From NCBI RefSeq assembly GCF_001949145.1, contig NW_019091389.1, forward strand, positions 1,525,156 through 1,589,155: a stretch of DNA of 64,000 nucleotides. Reading direction: 5' to 3'. The DNA comes from Acanthaster planci. Taxonomy: Eukaryota > Echinodermata > Asteroidea > Valvatida > Acanthasteridae. Of the stretch, positions 38,035 through 49,400 are shown piece by piece; position 1 is the first letter of the stretch, and the number at the start of each line of letters is the position of its first letter. The notes below the pieces were generated by a model, which did no database searches, was not told the DNA's origin, and worked only from the letters and a program-made list of their open reading frames with translations. The position numbers and the translations under genes were made by a program.

Positions 38035-39356
38035 AATATTTGTATAAGATGAACACCTTCAAGCCTCACTACCCGGCTGTCTGCATTTTCCCAGTTATCT
38101 CAGGGCAAGCATGTACACACATCCAATCCAGTCTTTAATGGCTGAGATCACAACACCGTAATGGTTGAACAGGAATGTAACGGGTGTTTACCATCAGAAT
38201 GCAAGCGTGCTGCCAGCTTCGTCTTCTTTCACCCACACCATGAGGACAAATCTATCCTCTTTGCGAGTAACCAAAGGTGGCATGTTTTACATAGCGCCAA
38301 TGGTCCTTTGGTGGCACAGTTTAGTTCCCTATGACCTGACGATTTATGACAACTCTTGATAAAATCATACGTGTAGGTCAGGTATCACCCATGATTAAAT
38401 ATAGTTTATGACCCAAGATGTCAGGGGCACCGGGGAAGCCCAATCTGCATTGGAAACTATTTCATGTCTTCCATTATTTCATTTTCAGCATCTACTTTAA
38501 ATATTCCACAATGGCACAAAAAATAATGAGGACTACCCCCCCCAAACTTTAGAAGCATGCATGTCGGTTGTTTTACTTTAACAAAGTTGCAACTCCGGGT
38601 TAACTTTGAATTAAAAAATGAGCCAACGAGAGCTTAAAACTCGAGAATTCCAAGATCCATTGCTGTTCATACTTATATCATGACTAATCGTAATGGTTTT
38701 AAACGTGTCTTACTTATACACATCCACTGATTAGTATGCAAAAATAACTGTAAATGCTGGACCATCAACAAAACTATCCGAACACTGACAATAAGTTTCG
38801 ATATTTTCAGAAACGGATGAATTCCTCGGTTTTTGTTATGTAACATTGGGTGATAACGGACCCTTGAACAGAGAGAAGGTAGTGAGAATCATTGGGTCTG
38901 GAAACCAGACATAGAATAATAACTTTGATTTGTTTTGAAGTCCTATCACTTTTATGCTTATGTTTTAACCTGTCTACATCTGGGACCATTGACTATTCAT
39001 AGTTATTGTGTCATTATAACTGCGTCATGGCAGTGGCCATCTCGCTACTAGTTATGGTTGATTAGATTTTGCCATGTTGTGTAAACCGGATGATGACTTG
39101 AACAATTTCGAACATGACTGTTTCCAGAGAAACTTCTTCAGATCAATAGGAGATACTGACATATAAACAAACTCTGCTGAAAATAGCATTGACTGGTCAG
39201 CTGCATCATAAGACCGCAAAGATTCAAATCTTCACACATACCTGGCAATACAAGGTTTTAATTTCTGAAAGTTTTAAAGGTTAAAAATTTTAATACTGTA
39301 ATATTATGCCTTGATTTTAGCCGATGTAAGTTACATCCACACTAGAAAACTGGATG
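38035..39356. other. No gene seen
   Basis: About 1.3 kb with no recognisable gene or repeat boundary. Confidence 0.45.
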
Positions 39357-39470
39357 TTACACCATGAGGATCATTGCAGGATGTCTACGCCCAACCCCTA
39401 CAGATCTCCTGCCAGTGCTAGCAGGCATTGTTCCTGCCAAGCTCCAAAGATAAAATGTCAACCATACACT
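39357..39470 (+). mobile_element. LINE fragment A
   Basis: The plus strand reads MRIIAGCLRPTPTDLLPVLA then GIVPAKLQR (from 39363), a signature of the region after the reverse transcriptase in some non-LTR retrotransposons. It ends in a stop and is followed at once by reverse transcriptase sequence that belongs upstream of such a region. This piece therefore comes from a different insertion from the fragment that follows. Confidence 0.6.
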
Positions 39471-40480
39471 ATTGTTCAACAGTTTAATGATAAGAATGAC
39501 TATTTCTGCTCTATATACATGTAAATGACATTGCCGATGGGTCACAGTACGAGGAACGTCTCGTTGCAGACGACTGTATTTTTTATCTGCCTTGAGCAGG
39601 AGCACCCCCTCATCAGTTGAAAAGAGCCATGCCGGTGGGGAGTGTTCGTTTTGTTGATAGCAACCATAGTCGTTCATGAACCATGTGAAGTGCAGTTGCC
39701 GCCAAAGGAGCCACCGTTGCTAGGAAAATCATGTCCTCTCTTGGTCCCACTCAAGGACTATAGAGAAACACAAAGATTTACTGATCGGACCAAGCTGCAG
39801 GAAGACAAAGACAGCCTCCAGAGTTGGAGTGAGCAGTCCCATTCAGGTTTAAGTCTGGAGTCAGTCAAGCATTACCAGTGCTGAAGACTATACATATCTC
39901 ATAAATTCATGTGGGATTATCGAAATGATCACATGGTTATGATAGTAAATCAGGTGCTGTGAATGTTGAGACGAGGCCTGCACAAATGCTGACATTCGAC
40001 AAAAGCTACAGTATATTTTGTTTTCGTTCATCCTCATCTTGAGTACGCATCTGCTGTCTGGGATCCATGGGAAACAAAATATATCAACCAGCTTGATACA
40101 CTTTGTCTATGATAATTACACCAGCCTATCCAGTGTGACTGATACGGTCACTAGCATGGAATGAAATACTCTACAACAGAGATGTCACATAGCACTCCTA
40201 ACTTTGATCCACAATGGGTAGTCAGCTGTCCCAACATCCATCCTCCAGGCTGCACCAACAATGACATGTAGATCAATAATGGGCAATATGTACCACTGAA
40301 ACCAACCTTTCGGGAGAACAGTATACAAAAATTCTTTTGTTTCCAGAACTTACAGAGTGGAATAAGTTACCAAATCATATATTTGACATAATAATATTAT
40401 CACTGCATATATAAGCTGCACAATATCTCACAGTACCTGTAATTCAAAGGCAGATATGTTATCATTACCTCTACACATTA
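39471..40480 (+). mobile_element. LINE fragment B: reverse transcriptase catalytic motif to C-terminus, decayed
   Basis: Motifs appear in the order of a non-LTR reverse transcriptase: VNDIADGSQYEERLVADDCI (39517-39576, with the catalytic ADD), then after an insertion DRTKLQEDKDSLQSWSEQ (near 39785), HPHLEYASAVWDP (near 40030) and a C-terminal region including SVTDTVTSMEWNTLQQR (near 40130) and VYKNSFVSRTY (near 40322). Several stops and frameshifts interrupt it. A dispersed repeat unit (39627-39770) sits between the ADD motif and the next block. This is the style of the CR1/L2/jockey group; I cannot place it more finely. Dead copy. Confidence 0.8.
39627..39770 (+). repeat. Dispersed repeat, copy 2, inserted in a LINE
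   Basis: It matches 21368-21530 in the same orientation (GTTCGTTTTGTTGATAGC, TCGTTCATGAAC, GCCGCCAAAGGAGCC, GTTGCTAGGAAAAT). It interrupts the reverse transcriptase reading between the ADD motif and the following conserved block, which marks it as a later insertion. Confidence 0.6.
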
Positions 40481-40677
40481 GGTTCACAACATCTGGAGAT
40501 TCCTGAAACCATCTCAGCTCCCTGGGCAGTATACAAGTACTTGCCCTATGTGCTGCCATGTTAAGGCACAAATGGCTTAACATAACCATAATCTGCCTTA
40601 ACAGGTCCCCATTTACTCCTGGGTGGAGAGAGGTACAAGTATAAAGAGATAAAAGGACTTGCCTAAAATCACAACAT

Positions 40678-40755
40678 ACTTCAACCAGCTGGAGTTGAAC
40701 CCCCCCCGATCTAATGATTGGAAACTACAAACCCTTACCACCTGGCCCATCCCCC
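40678..40755 (-). repeat. tRNA-derived SINE head
   Basis: On the minus strand, GGGCCAGGTGGTAAGGG forms an A-box/D-arm-like element and GGTTCAACTCC (plus-strand 40691-40701) is a B box at tRNA-like spacing. The anticodon-arm region holds a G-run. The ends do not fold as a complete tRNA. Its sequence differs from the SINE heads at 1362 and 23027, so it is probably a third family. Confidence 0.55.
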
Positions 40756-41993
40756 CCCCAAACACAACGGCTCTCAGAGACAAAGTTGAAAGCTACATCA
40801 GACTAAAGGATCATTATTCAACATAATGTATTACTAATTACTGCTCCTCCCTTCTCAGTAGACCTTTTCACTGATAAATTCATGCACGCATGCGCACAAT
40901 TGGCCTGGCAGCAACAGCAACTGAAAATGTACTGGGGTGCGATTTTGATCACTTTCTCTATGATTTTTCTGGCTTGTTCATTTTTATTCTTCAGAAAATC
41001 CATTAGCATGTCCTAAAAGTATGTTGCAATCACCTAAACATGGAATTTGATGCAAAAGATTTTCAGACTTTGAGCTCAGGATGCTATTTTTGTCCAATTC
41101 CCCATCAAGTGACATCATGAACTGACAAGAATAACTAAATACACAGTTCAAACGCAGCTGTTAATTTGATCCCCAGGAAAGTTGGGGAAATAACCATGAG
41201 AAATACAAGCACTGTCGAACGAAGTGTCCAAGACCTTAACTCACAGGTACAAAAGGACCCAAATAAATGTAGCGCCCTCTGTAATTGGAATCGATCTATT
41301 TCAGCTAAAAGGAGGAATGCCAAAATCTTGGAACCAAGATCAAGCCCAGCCCTCCATTACAAGTCCCCTTTTCTTCACCCAGGATGTGAGGAACACCATC
41401 TTCCAACTGCAAGCTTCACCTCTGATAGGTTCTTGAAGTGCTCCACTTAAGCCAGATTGACATTTGCCCTATTATCTCAGAGGCTTGTGATAGAGCCCAG
41501 GATGCTGAAACAGCCCATGCAACAAGCAGCTTTGTGAAATATCACCAGTACCTCCAAGCTGACCCCGGCGGAGTTTTGGGGATTCCTCATGCCCCTGAAT
41601 AGATTTAGTCCTGTAGCCATGACAATGGTTTACATGAATCGATGAAACATTTTCGAAACCTTCACACTATGAGATGCCTTAGCAACAATATCACTGTGCA
41701 GTATTTTAATACATCAATGTGTATAGCTACTATGCAACACACATTATTAATGATCAGAGTTTATGTGTTCATGACAAAAGTGATGTCATATTTTCATATT
41801 GGAATGGTTTAGGTACAAGTCCATCTGTTTTCATCAGTCATAAAGAGAGTTTCAAAATAATAATTTGGGTTGCTCCCCTTACTTCGCAACTTCGCAAAAA
41901 ATCTTGATATTGCAACTAGTGCCTTGAAAAACAAAACAAAAATCTTCAGTCAATTGTTAACAAGATTAATGCACGAAGTGTTCTGTTAACGCG
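40756..41993. other. No supported gene
   Basis: Open frames of 94 and 70 residues overlap near 41166-41450 on the plus strand without any recognisable domain. No splice context or repeat boundary can be argued. Confidence 0.45.
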
Positions 41994-42400
41994 ATGCAAT
42001 TGACGGATTTCACAATAGTGCCGTCTGCACATATCCGCATCAAAACCGAGGCTCTCTGTGTTGAACTTAGTGGTGCGTGCCCACGGAGTCAACACAGTGC
42101 GTGCAGTATCCAGTTCGTAAGTGTGACGCCACTTCAGTTTAAAACACACCCATCACACATGCAGAAACAGGTACCTTAGTTCGCGGTAAATTGCAGTTAT
42201 TTTTCTTTTGATTTTACGAGTCAAGTCATCCTGAAAGACTCTTCCGAAAAAATTTGCAGCCTGAAAAGTCTGAATCTAACATACCGGTACCCTTTATGTA
42301 TTTTGTGTCTTGACACCTTTCTTTCAACCGTCTGATCATATTAAGATTTGAAGCTGACACATAAGGCCTCGTTTTCGAATGTGGAAGTGCGCAGATCGAC
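41994..42400 (+). repeat. Dispersed repeat of about 390 bases, copy 2
   Basis: Direct-orientation relative of 36955-37350, with the same series of blocks. Divergence is moderate (many single substitutions, several indels), so the two are independent old insertions and not a recent duplication. Confidence 0.8.
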
Positions 42401-43060
42401 GCCAAATGGACTACTAAGATAATATTAATGGCGTCCTCACAGGTCTCCAGTGGAAGAGAAGTTTAATTAAATGTGCATATGGAATATGACAATGTCCTCT
42501 AATATGGCGTCATGGACCAAATGGAGGACTTTGACAAATATGTGGCAGCAGATATACTGGTCCTTTTTCACGGTATTGCAGGTGCTCAGAACTACACAAA
42601 CATGCTCAGAACAATGCGTGCATGCTCAGAACTGGTAAAAGGACTGGTATGTTTGCCACCACCAAGTGTCCCAAAGTCTTCCATTGAGATGCAAGGCGCC
42701 TCCAAAAATAGGACAAGGAACAGGCAGTACAGAAGCTTTGCAATTCCAACATCTCCTGGGTCAGTTTCTATAACATTCTGGTTTGTCACATTTTGATTTA
42801 TGTACTTTTTTCACCTTTTTTGAGGTAGAACTCCTTTATATACCATTAATAGAAGTAAGTACTAAAGCAAAGAAAGAAGTTGCCCCTTGCTCCCACTGGA
42901 TACACCACTAGGAATGGCCACTGCAACTGTCCAAGCATTCTCAGCCTGCATAATTCCCAGGTCTGAATACACACAATTTTGCACTGGGCACTTAGTACAG
43001 CATCCCTCTAGGTTCTCCCCTAGGGAGATGAACAGGGAGGTCAGTCACAACGGGTACATG
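42401..43060. other. No gene seen
   Basis: No recognisable gene. It contains a short tandem-like run in which ATGCTCAGAACT-type motifs recur (42580-42630). Confidence 0.45.
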
Positions 43061-43278
43061 TACAGTTGTACTCAAAATTATTCATACCCTTTGGAATATA
43101 ACCTACTTTTCTAAATTCTTCATTTATAAAAGCTATTGCGTTGGTACGTCCACTATATTGTTTGTCTATTTGTTGTAATACACAAACCCACACGTGTATT
43201 GGCTAAACTCATTTGCATACTAATAGACACGGCCCGGGTTTCTTTTTGCTCCTGGTCAAAATTATTCTTACCCCAGGT

Positions 43279-44150
43279 TTACATAGTCAAAAGTCTTTTC
43301 TTAATAGTCAATAGCATGGTCTTTGTTCTTGATGACTGCCTCAAGAGAGTTCCTATAAATGTCCACAAGCTTTCTGCATGCCTCCTGTGGAATGTTGACC
43401 CACTCCTCCTTGGCAAAAGTCTCCAGCTGGGTAAGGTTGGTTGGCTCCTGGCCATCGCTCTGGTCTTCATCTCCCGTCACAGATTCTCTATTGGATTTAG
43501 CTCAGGACTTTGACTTAGCCATTTCGGTACATGGACACCATTGTCCTTGAACCACTGCTTTACTACCTTGGCGGTGTGCTTGGGGTCTAAGTCCTGCTGG
43601 TACCAGTGGGTCCAGTGACGTCCAAGCTGGAGTTTCTCAGCAGACACTTTCACACTGTTATCCACGATCTTTAAATAATCCTCCTTTTTCATGATCCCTA
43701 TATCCTAATGAAGCTCCTGGTGCCACTAGCCGAGAAGCAACCCCATGGCATTATGTTGCCACCACCATGCTTGACAGTTGGGAATGTGTTCTTTGGCTTG
43801 TATGCCTCTCCTTGCTTTCTCCAAACAAAGGCTATATCCATATGGCCAAACATAGCCATCTTTTTCTCATCAGATCACGGGGCTGATGATCAAAAGGTAG
43901 AATCTTGGTTCAGATGAGCTCTAGCAAATGCCAGATGAGCCTTCTGATGTTTCTTCCTGTGTAGTGGTGTCTTCCTTGGCCTGCATCTGTGGAAACCTCC
44001 TTTGTGCAATACTTGCTGGACGGTTGCCCATGACACCTTCGTCCCTACCTTGTCAAGGGTATCAATTAAGGCCTTGGTTGTCATCCATGGGTTGTTGTTC
44101 GACTCCGGCAGATGTTTGTGGCGAGTCCAGGAGCATGATGGTGGCAACAT
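43279..44150 (-). pseudogene. Tc1-like transposase pseudogene, minus strand, N-terminus lost
   Basis: Reading down from about 44150: WMTTKALIDTL (second helix-turn-helix region), CRPRKTPLHRKKHQKAHLAF (basic linker), SDEKKMAMFGHMD (near 43870, the first catalytic aspartate), KHGGGNIMPWGCF (near 43760), [12 protein letters not shown] (near 43590, the second aspartate) and [10 protein letters not shown] (near 43485, the glutamate). This is the DDE catalytic layout of Tc1/mariner transposases. Stops and frameshifts occur near 43915, 43700 and after NPIENL, and about the first 60 residues are missing, so it cannot be functional. The DNA upstream of the break is replaced by an inverted second copy of its own 3' half. 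Confidence 0.85.
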
Positions 44151-44600
44151 AATGCTATGGCGTTGCTTCTCTGCTAGTGGCACCGGAAACCTCATTAAGA
44201 TACAGGGCATCATGAAAAAGGAGGATTATTTAAAGATCCCGGATGACAATGTGAAAGTGTCTGCTGAGAAACTGTAGCTTGGACGTCACTGGATATACCA
44301 GCAGGACAATGACCCTAAGCACACCGCCAAGGTAGTAAAGCAGTGGTTCAAGGGCAATGATGTCCATGTACCGAAATGGCTAAGTCAAAGTCCTGAGCTA
44401 AATCCAATAGAGAATCTGTGATGGGAGAAGAAGACCAGAGTGATGGCCAGGAGCCAACCAACCTGACCCAGCTGAAGGCTTTTGCCAAGGAAGAGTGGGT
44501 CAACATTCCACAGGAGGCATGCAGAAAGCTTGTGGACACTTATAGGAACTCTCTTGAGGCAGTCATCAAGAATAGAGGCCATGCTATTGACTATTAAGAA
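44130..44600 (+). pseudogene. Tc1-like transposase C-terminal half, plus strand, pseudogene
   Basis: This encodes DGGNIMLWRCFSASGTGNL, then MKKEDYLKIPDDNVKVSAEKL, a stop, [27 protein letters not shown] and another stop, ending near 44596. It is the same protein segment as the C-terminal half on the opposite strand at 43279-43770, with independent changes: it keeps the QQDNDPKH motif where the other copy has QQDLDPKH. It cannot make a transposase because the first catalytic aspartate and the DNA-binding domain are absent. Confidence 0.85.
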
Positions 44601-44822
44601 AAGACTTCGGACAATGTAAACCTGGGGTATGAATAATTTTGACCAGGAGCAAAAAAGAAACGATTAATATGCAAATGAGTTTAGCCAACACACGTCAGTT
44701 TGTGTATTGCAACAAACAGCCAAAAGATATAGTGGAAGTACCAACATAATAGCTTTTACAAATGAAGAATTTAGAAAAGTAAGTTATTTTCCAAAGGGCA
44801 TGAATATTTTTTAGCACAACTG

Positions 44823-45897
44823 TACGTACATGAAAAATCATAGCAGTCACCCCAGTGTCCCTACCATGAAAAAGCCAACTGCACCTCCCGACCTTCCTGA
44901 AGTTACAGGCTGTGCTAAGCGCTGCATGTTGTTGATTAAGTGTTGTACCAGTGCATGTGATATGTTATTAAAAGGTGATGTCCACATTTATCATTTTTTG
45001 ACAAAATAGCCAGCTGACCGCGATATGATCAATGTATGGCCAAATTCCAATATTCGTCTGGTATTCCATTTTGACACATGAAGACCAGGCAGCACCAAAA
45101 TGATTTACTTCCGAATGCTCCCAAGACAGAAGCTGTGGATAAACCCTGTGCATGCCAAATAATGTATGTAGCCATTGTTTGGTACGCATGAGGGTTTATC
45201 CACTACAAACACAGGGCGAGGGTTCCCCTTGTTTTTTTTTCTTTTCTCAGAATGACACAATCTACAATCAGAATTCGCATCTTTAGCTTGTTATAGTTGA
45301 GCTCTGAAGACAAATGATACTGCTTTCGATTTAGATGCTTCCATGTTTATTTGAACAGATAAAATCAGAGAAGACATGTTTTCCTTTGAGGTGCTCTTTA
45401 ACCATTTTGACATGCTTCCATAAGCAAAGATCATTTCTACATTCTCTCTCCACATGTAATGGAGTGAAAAAGTCACCCTCCAAAAGAGTTAGTCCCTCAT
45501 AAAAACTACTCCAATAAGAATGGAAACCACTCCAAAAGAATGAAAATCACTCCAAAATAGGAGACATATGAGGGATTTTGAGTTGTCACTTACAGTAGGT
45601 GGCTTCTTGAAAGAATGAACATTCGCCTAAGACGTAAGAATTAGACATGAACAAAGTGAAATGAAAACAAATAAACAATAAAGTTAAGAAACTTGGGGAA
45701 TGAAGAGACGCCGAGGTGGTTGATCTGACAGAAAGGAGAACTCGGGATGATCAGCAACTCCAAAAAGTTGCCAGAAATCTAGTCACTGGTCGGAGACTGC
45801 ATAATGCTGCGACATATGGGATGGAGATTCCGGGAAAATTGAGGTAGACAGCCAACCAAGGTTGATGAGCTCTCCCTTTCTGGGTTTGAGATAACAG
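44823..45897. other. No supported gene; imperfect 22-base repeats at 45508-45575
   Basis: Short repeats of the form ACTCCAAAAGAATG recur at 45508-45575. A plus-strand reading around 45716-45850 gives a phrase ending ATYGMEI that faintly recalls non-LTR reverse transcriptase, but the similarity is too weak to call. No host exon is evident. Confidence 0.4.
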
Positions 45898-46020
45898 TGG
45901 TCCTCCTAGGTGGACTGGAAGCTCTATCTCTTGAGTTCCACCTATCTGCAGAAACCTGGTTACACTACTAGGGATTCACTGGTGTCATTTTGTAACAAGC
46001 CAGATGGTACGACTTGATGA
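45898..46020 (+). repeat. Dispersed repeat, copy 2
   Basis: Direct-orientation relative of 7936-8075; shared blocks are CTAGGTGGACTG, GTTCCACCTATCTG/GCTCCACCTACCTG and ACCTGGTTA. Both copies continue past these blocks with lower similarity. Confidence 0.55.
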
Positions 46021-46360
46021 GAACAAACAACATACTCTGTAAATTTTAGCGAGCGGCGCTACTAATTTCAAATTAGAAAATTACAACTACAACCATAACC
46101 AACCAAACACTGATTTATATCTCTGGAATACATTCAGGTCTCTCACGTAAATGAAAGCCTGTCGTGTTGCAAGGTCATGGCTTTACTTGGCTCAGGCTGT
46201 TCTTCATTTTCCTGCTATTCTTGGATGTAGAATTCACGTATTGCTCTAACCTTGGGTACATGAGGGCAAGAGAAACACAGAGCAGCCAAAATGAAATCAG
46301 AAGATAATGGAAAGAGGAAGAAGCATGACCTGTGTTTTGCCAATGAGAGAGAGCTTTGTA

Positions 46361-46432
46361 TCACAGAGAAAGAGAGAGTAATTTGAATGAGGCCACTCGA
46401 AGGCCCAATTCTCTCAGGGGGGGAATAGATAC
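46361..46432 (-). CDS. Possible terminal exon of the FASTKD-family gene (weak)
   Basis: After a CAAG acceptor at 46433, the minus strand reads VSIPPLRELGLRVASF and so on to a TGA, in the phase left by the RAP exon. V-x-I-P is the expected continuation of RAP, but the usual tryptophan after it is missing and the pyrimidine tract is poor. An alternative acceptor at 46330 gives VMLLPLSIIF and a stop at 46297. One of these, or neither, may be right. Confidence 0.25.
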   Translation of the reverse strand, partial: VSIPPLRELGLRVASFKLLSLSL

Positions 46433-49400
46433 CTTGAATTTAGGCGTGATGACATTTTCTATTTTTGCCACTCAATCTAGTTGAATAAAAAATTGTCTCA
46501 GAGTCACGGTTGAGGTAATCAAGCGCAAATTCACAAACAAAAGCGTTACTTGTAATTACGACCTAATAATTGTCCGACGCAAGCTCTTCTCTGGTCACAA
46601 AAGTAATTATCAACCGTCTTGTGGAAAGCAAAAAAGACCACTAATACTGAATATCTGTAACTATGTACACTCACATAATCAAACGTAGGAAGCTAATTGT
46701 CCTATTCTAAAACAATAGCTTTGATGTGTTACTCTTCCAATGAGATTAGAGAAATTAGTTCATAGAATTTATTGTAAAGAGTGGCTAAGGTTGATCACAG
46801 CCAAGTTACCCATTATAATGACACACTCGTTGCAATGTGTGTTCAGATAGCTAGTGCTATTGGAAATGAGTTTTATTCTTACCATTCGAAAGCTGTATGC
46901 CATGGCTTCAACATACTGCCTCTTGATAACTCCTTCAGCGAGAGGCCTGTCTGGGTAGTTTGAGCAGAAGTGCACTGCACTAGTCAAGTCAATAGCTATC
47001 GGTCGCTGCTCCCGCATCTCCTCGGAAACTACAAAGTCTATAGATTTATGAGAAACAACTTGTACATTACCTGCAAAATCACGGCTAAATGAAAATGCTT
47101 TTAAAGATTCGGCCCAAAATGCACTTCTTGTTACCTGTTTGGGTACAGCAACGATTGAATTTGCCAAACTCGTTGAAAAACATGTCAATTCAGACAATCA
47201 GTGAGTGGGTGATCTGATCTTCCTATCCAACTGTGCGTCCATTTGTCACAAATAATTTGTGTTGCTGTTAAGTTTTCGGATCAGCGTACTACCATCTAAG
47301 CTCCATGATTATGATGAAGGTAAAAGAAACGTATGTATGAAATGTATAAAATTACGTACAAATCCTCGTGCGAATATTCAAATATTTTATCACATTCCTA
47401 CACCCACAATTGAAAGTCCAATTACCCAGACCAAAGCGTCTAGTTTCTGGGGCTTAATTTGCACTTAAAGTCTGTACCTTTCTCTATACTTACTGATCTT
47501 GTTAAGTAATATGACAATAAAACCAGCTATTGGGATAAAAATTTATATTTTGAAAAACAAATGAAGTTTATTAGGGGAGGTTTCCATCTGACTAAATACC
47601 TGTTCAGTTTGTCCAGATATTAAACTGCATTGTCATAATGTAAAGCATTCTATTATGTTTACAAAATTAAGAGGAAGGTCCAATTCAGTGCAACTCCTCA
47701 GAGAATTTTTTCATGAAACTTGAAAAATACCGATCATTGTTGTCTTTTAAGAATTGCAAAAGCTAATTAAACCACGATGAAACCAGTGCCCTAAGTAACA
47801 AGCTTTTAGCGATCAATCTGGGAAAAAGTTAAAATATCCAGCTCCTACCGACAGTGTATCCGTTGCCAATAGCCACATCTGTCGCAATGGAAGTCCCTAT
47901 TTCTTCATGCAATGTTTTGGCCACCGACGTCCTGAATTTACTCTCACGTTTTAACCCAGTGAGCCTTTCGTCTTGATCAAACCGACTGAGGATATTTGAC
48001 AGCTCCTTAGAGTGTGCATCGCGGACTGACTGCTCATCACTGGAAAATTTAAGTAGCTTCATGCTGATTATGGTATGTAGACTCCGTAGGTTGAGTAGAG
48101 TTTTCCGGTCAACTGGAGTGGGAGAAACAAAATTGTGTCCCAGAAAGAGTCTGAGATTGGTGATTGGTGAGTACCTTAGGGTAAATTTTAAATGCTCTGA
48201 AGTTTTACAAAAAAACTAACATACTAAGATTTAGTATCTTCTAAAATAAATGTCAGAATTTTGAATCAAATTGAAGCTTACCGGGTAGGATTTTTTGTCA
48301 GAAGTAATGACTAAATTTGATCATACATTGTGGAGATGATCTCAATTATGTACAGAAGTATAAGGTTTTTGTTTTGTCCAATAAGATTTACCATACTGTT
48401 CAATGACACCTTTTAACACATGGGATCATTGGAAAGGCCTGCAAAAGAAGTACACTTAACAGGGTTCTTTTATGCTAAAAGCTCTTTCACTTTCCCACCA
48501 ACAGGACCCTGAAATGGTTCAAGTGATTAATGTTAGATAAGTACATGTAAATAAGATCAGCATTGTAACAAATGAGACAAACTGCACAGGCTCAGCGGAC
48601 TTGAACTGCAGAGACACCATGCACTTGCAAAATAAACTGTTTGAACTTTCATTGGAGAGGAAATACGAGTTACGTCACGTACATGTATATACATGTACAT
48701 GTATGTCCATGTAACTGTGTGCAAAAATCTCCACAGGGCATCATCATATATAAACGAAGTCTTCAGTTTCAAAAAAAAAAAAGTCATCCTCAGCTTTGAT
48801 TTGATGATTTTTGGAGGAGAAAATTTACTGTTGCTTGTTTGGGGGTCATCATCCTGTACGTTGGTACTTCAGTTCTTCAACTGAGAGATGCTTCTACAGC
48901 ATTAAACATTTTGCCCAAATTCAGTCCACTACGTCTCTCTGTATTCCATTTCGTCAAGCAAAACAACAGTATATTTCACTGTTAGTACAGTAACACAATG
49001 AATTTAAGGCAAGAAAGAACATTAGGTATCTCAATTAAATATCTTAAATTGGTCTTTTTGTGCAAGTTGTTAAATGTCTGTCACAACCAAGACTGACGAA
49101 ATTGGAGAGTTCNNNNNNNNNNNNNNNNNNNNNNNNNNNNNNNNNNNNNNNNNNNNNNNNNNNNNNNNNNNNNNNNNNNNNNNNNNNNNNNNNNNNNNNN
49201 NNNNNNNNNNNNNNNNNNNNNNNNNNNNNNNNNNNNNNNNNNNNNNNNNNNNNNNNNNNNNNNNNNNNNNNNNNNNNNNNNNNNNNNNNNNNNNNNNNNN
49301 NNNNNNNNNNNNNNNNNNNNNNNNNNNNNNNNNNNNNNNNNNNNNNNNNNNNNNNNNNNNNNNNNNNNNNNNNNNNNNNNNNNNNNNNNNNNNNNNNNNN

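Larger units (their letters stand above)
43063..44822. mobile_element. Rearranged Tc1/mariner element: two inverted transposase 3' halves
   Basis: The outer ends are inverted repeats (CAGTTGTACTCAAAATTATT from 43063; its diverged complement ends at 44822), each flanked by TA, the Tc1/mariner target site. An intact element would carry one transposase between distinct 5' and 3' ends. Here both ends are the 3' half: the stretches from 43063 to about 43770 and from about 44130 to 44822 are reverse complements encoding the same C-terminal transposase region on opposite strands. Only the minus-strand copy continues toward the N-terminus. The first N-terminal residues, including the first helix-turn-helix, and the true 5' end are gone. 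Inactive fold-back derivative. Confidence 0.85.

Noticed and set aside
39590-39680. Second hammerhead ribozyme (CTGATGAGGGGG on the minus strand)
   Set aside because: The first box is present but there is no paired stem II followed by GAAA.
45291-45476. Terminal exon of the FASTKD-family gene on the minus strand
   Set aside because: One frame gives a phrase rich in K, H and V that loosely recalls the RAP end, but it overlaps short ACTCCAAAAG-type repeats and has no good acceptor in the right phase.
45716-45850. Reverse transcriptase fragment on the plus strand
   Set aside because: Only a short YGMEI-like phrase is recognisable; the catalytic motif is not present and the frame is broken.
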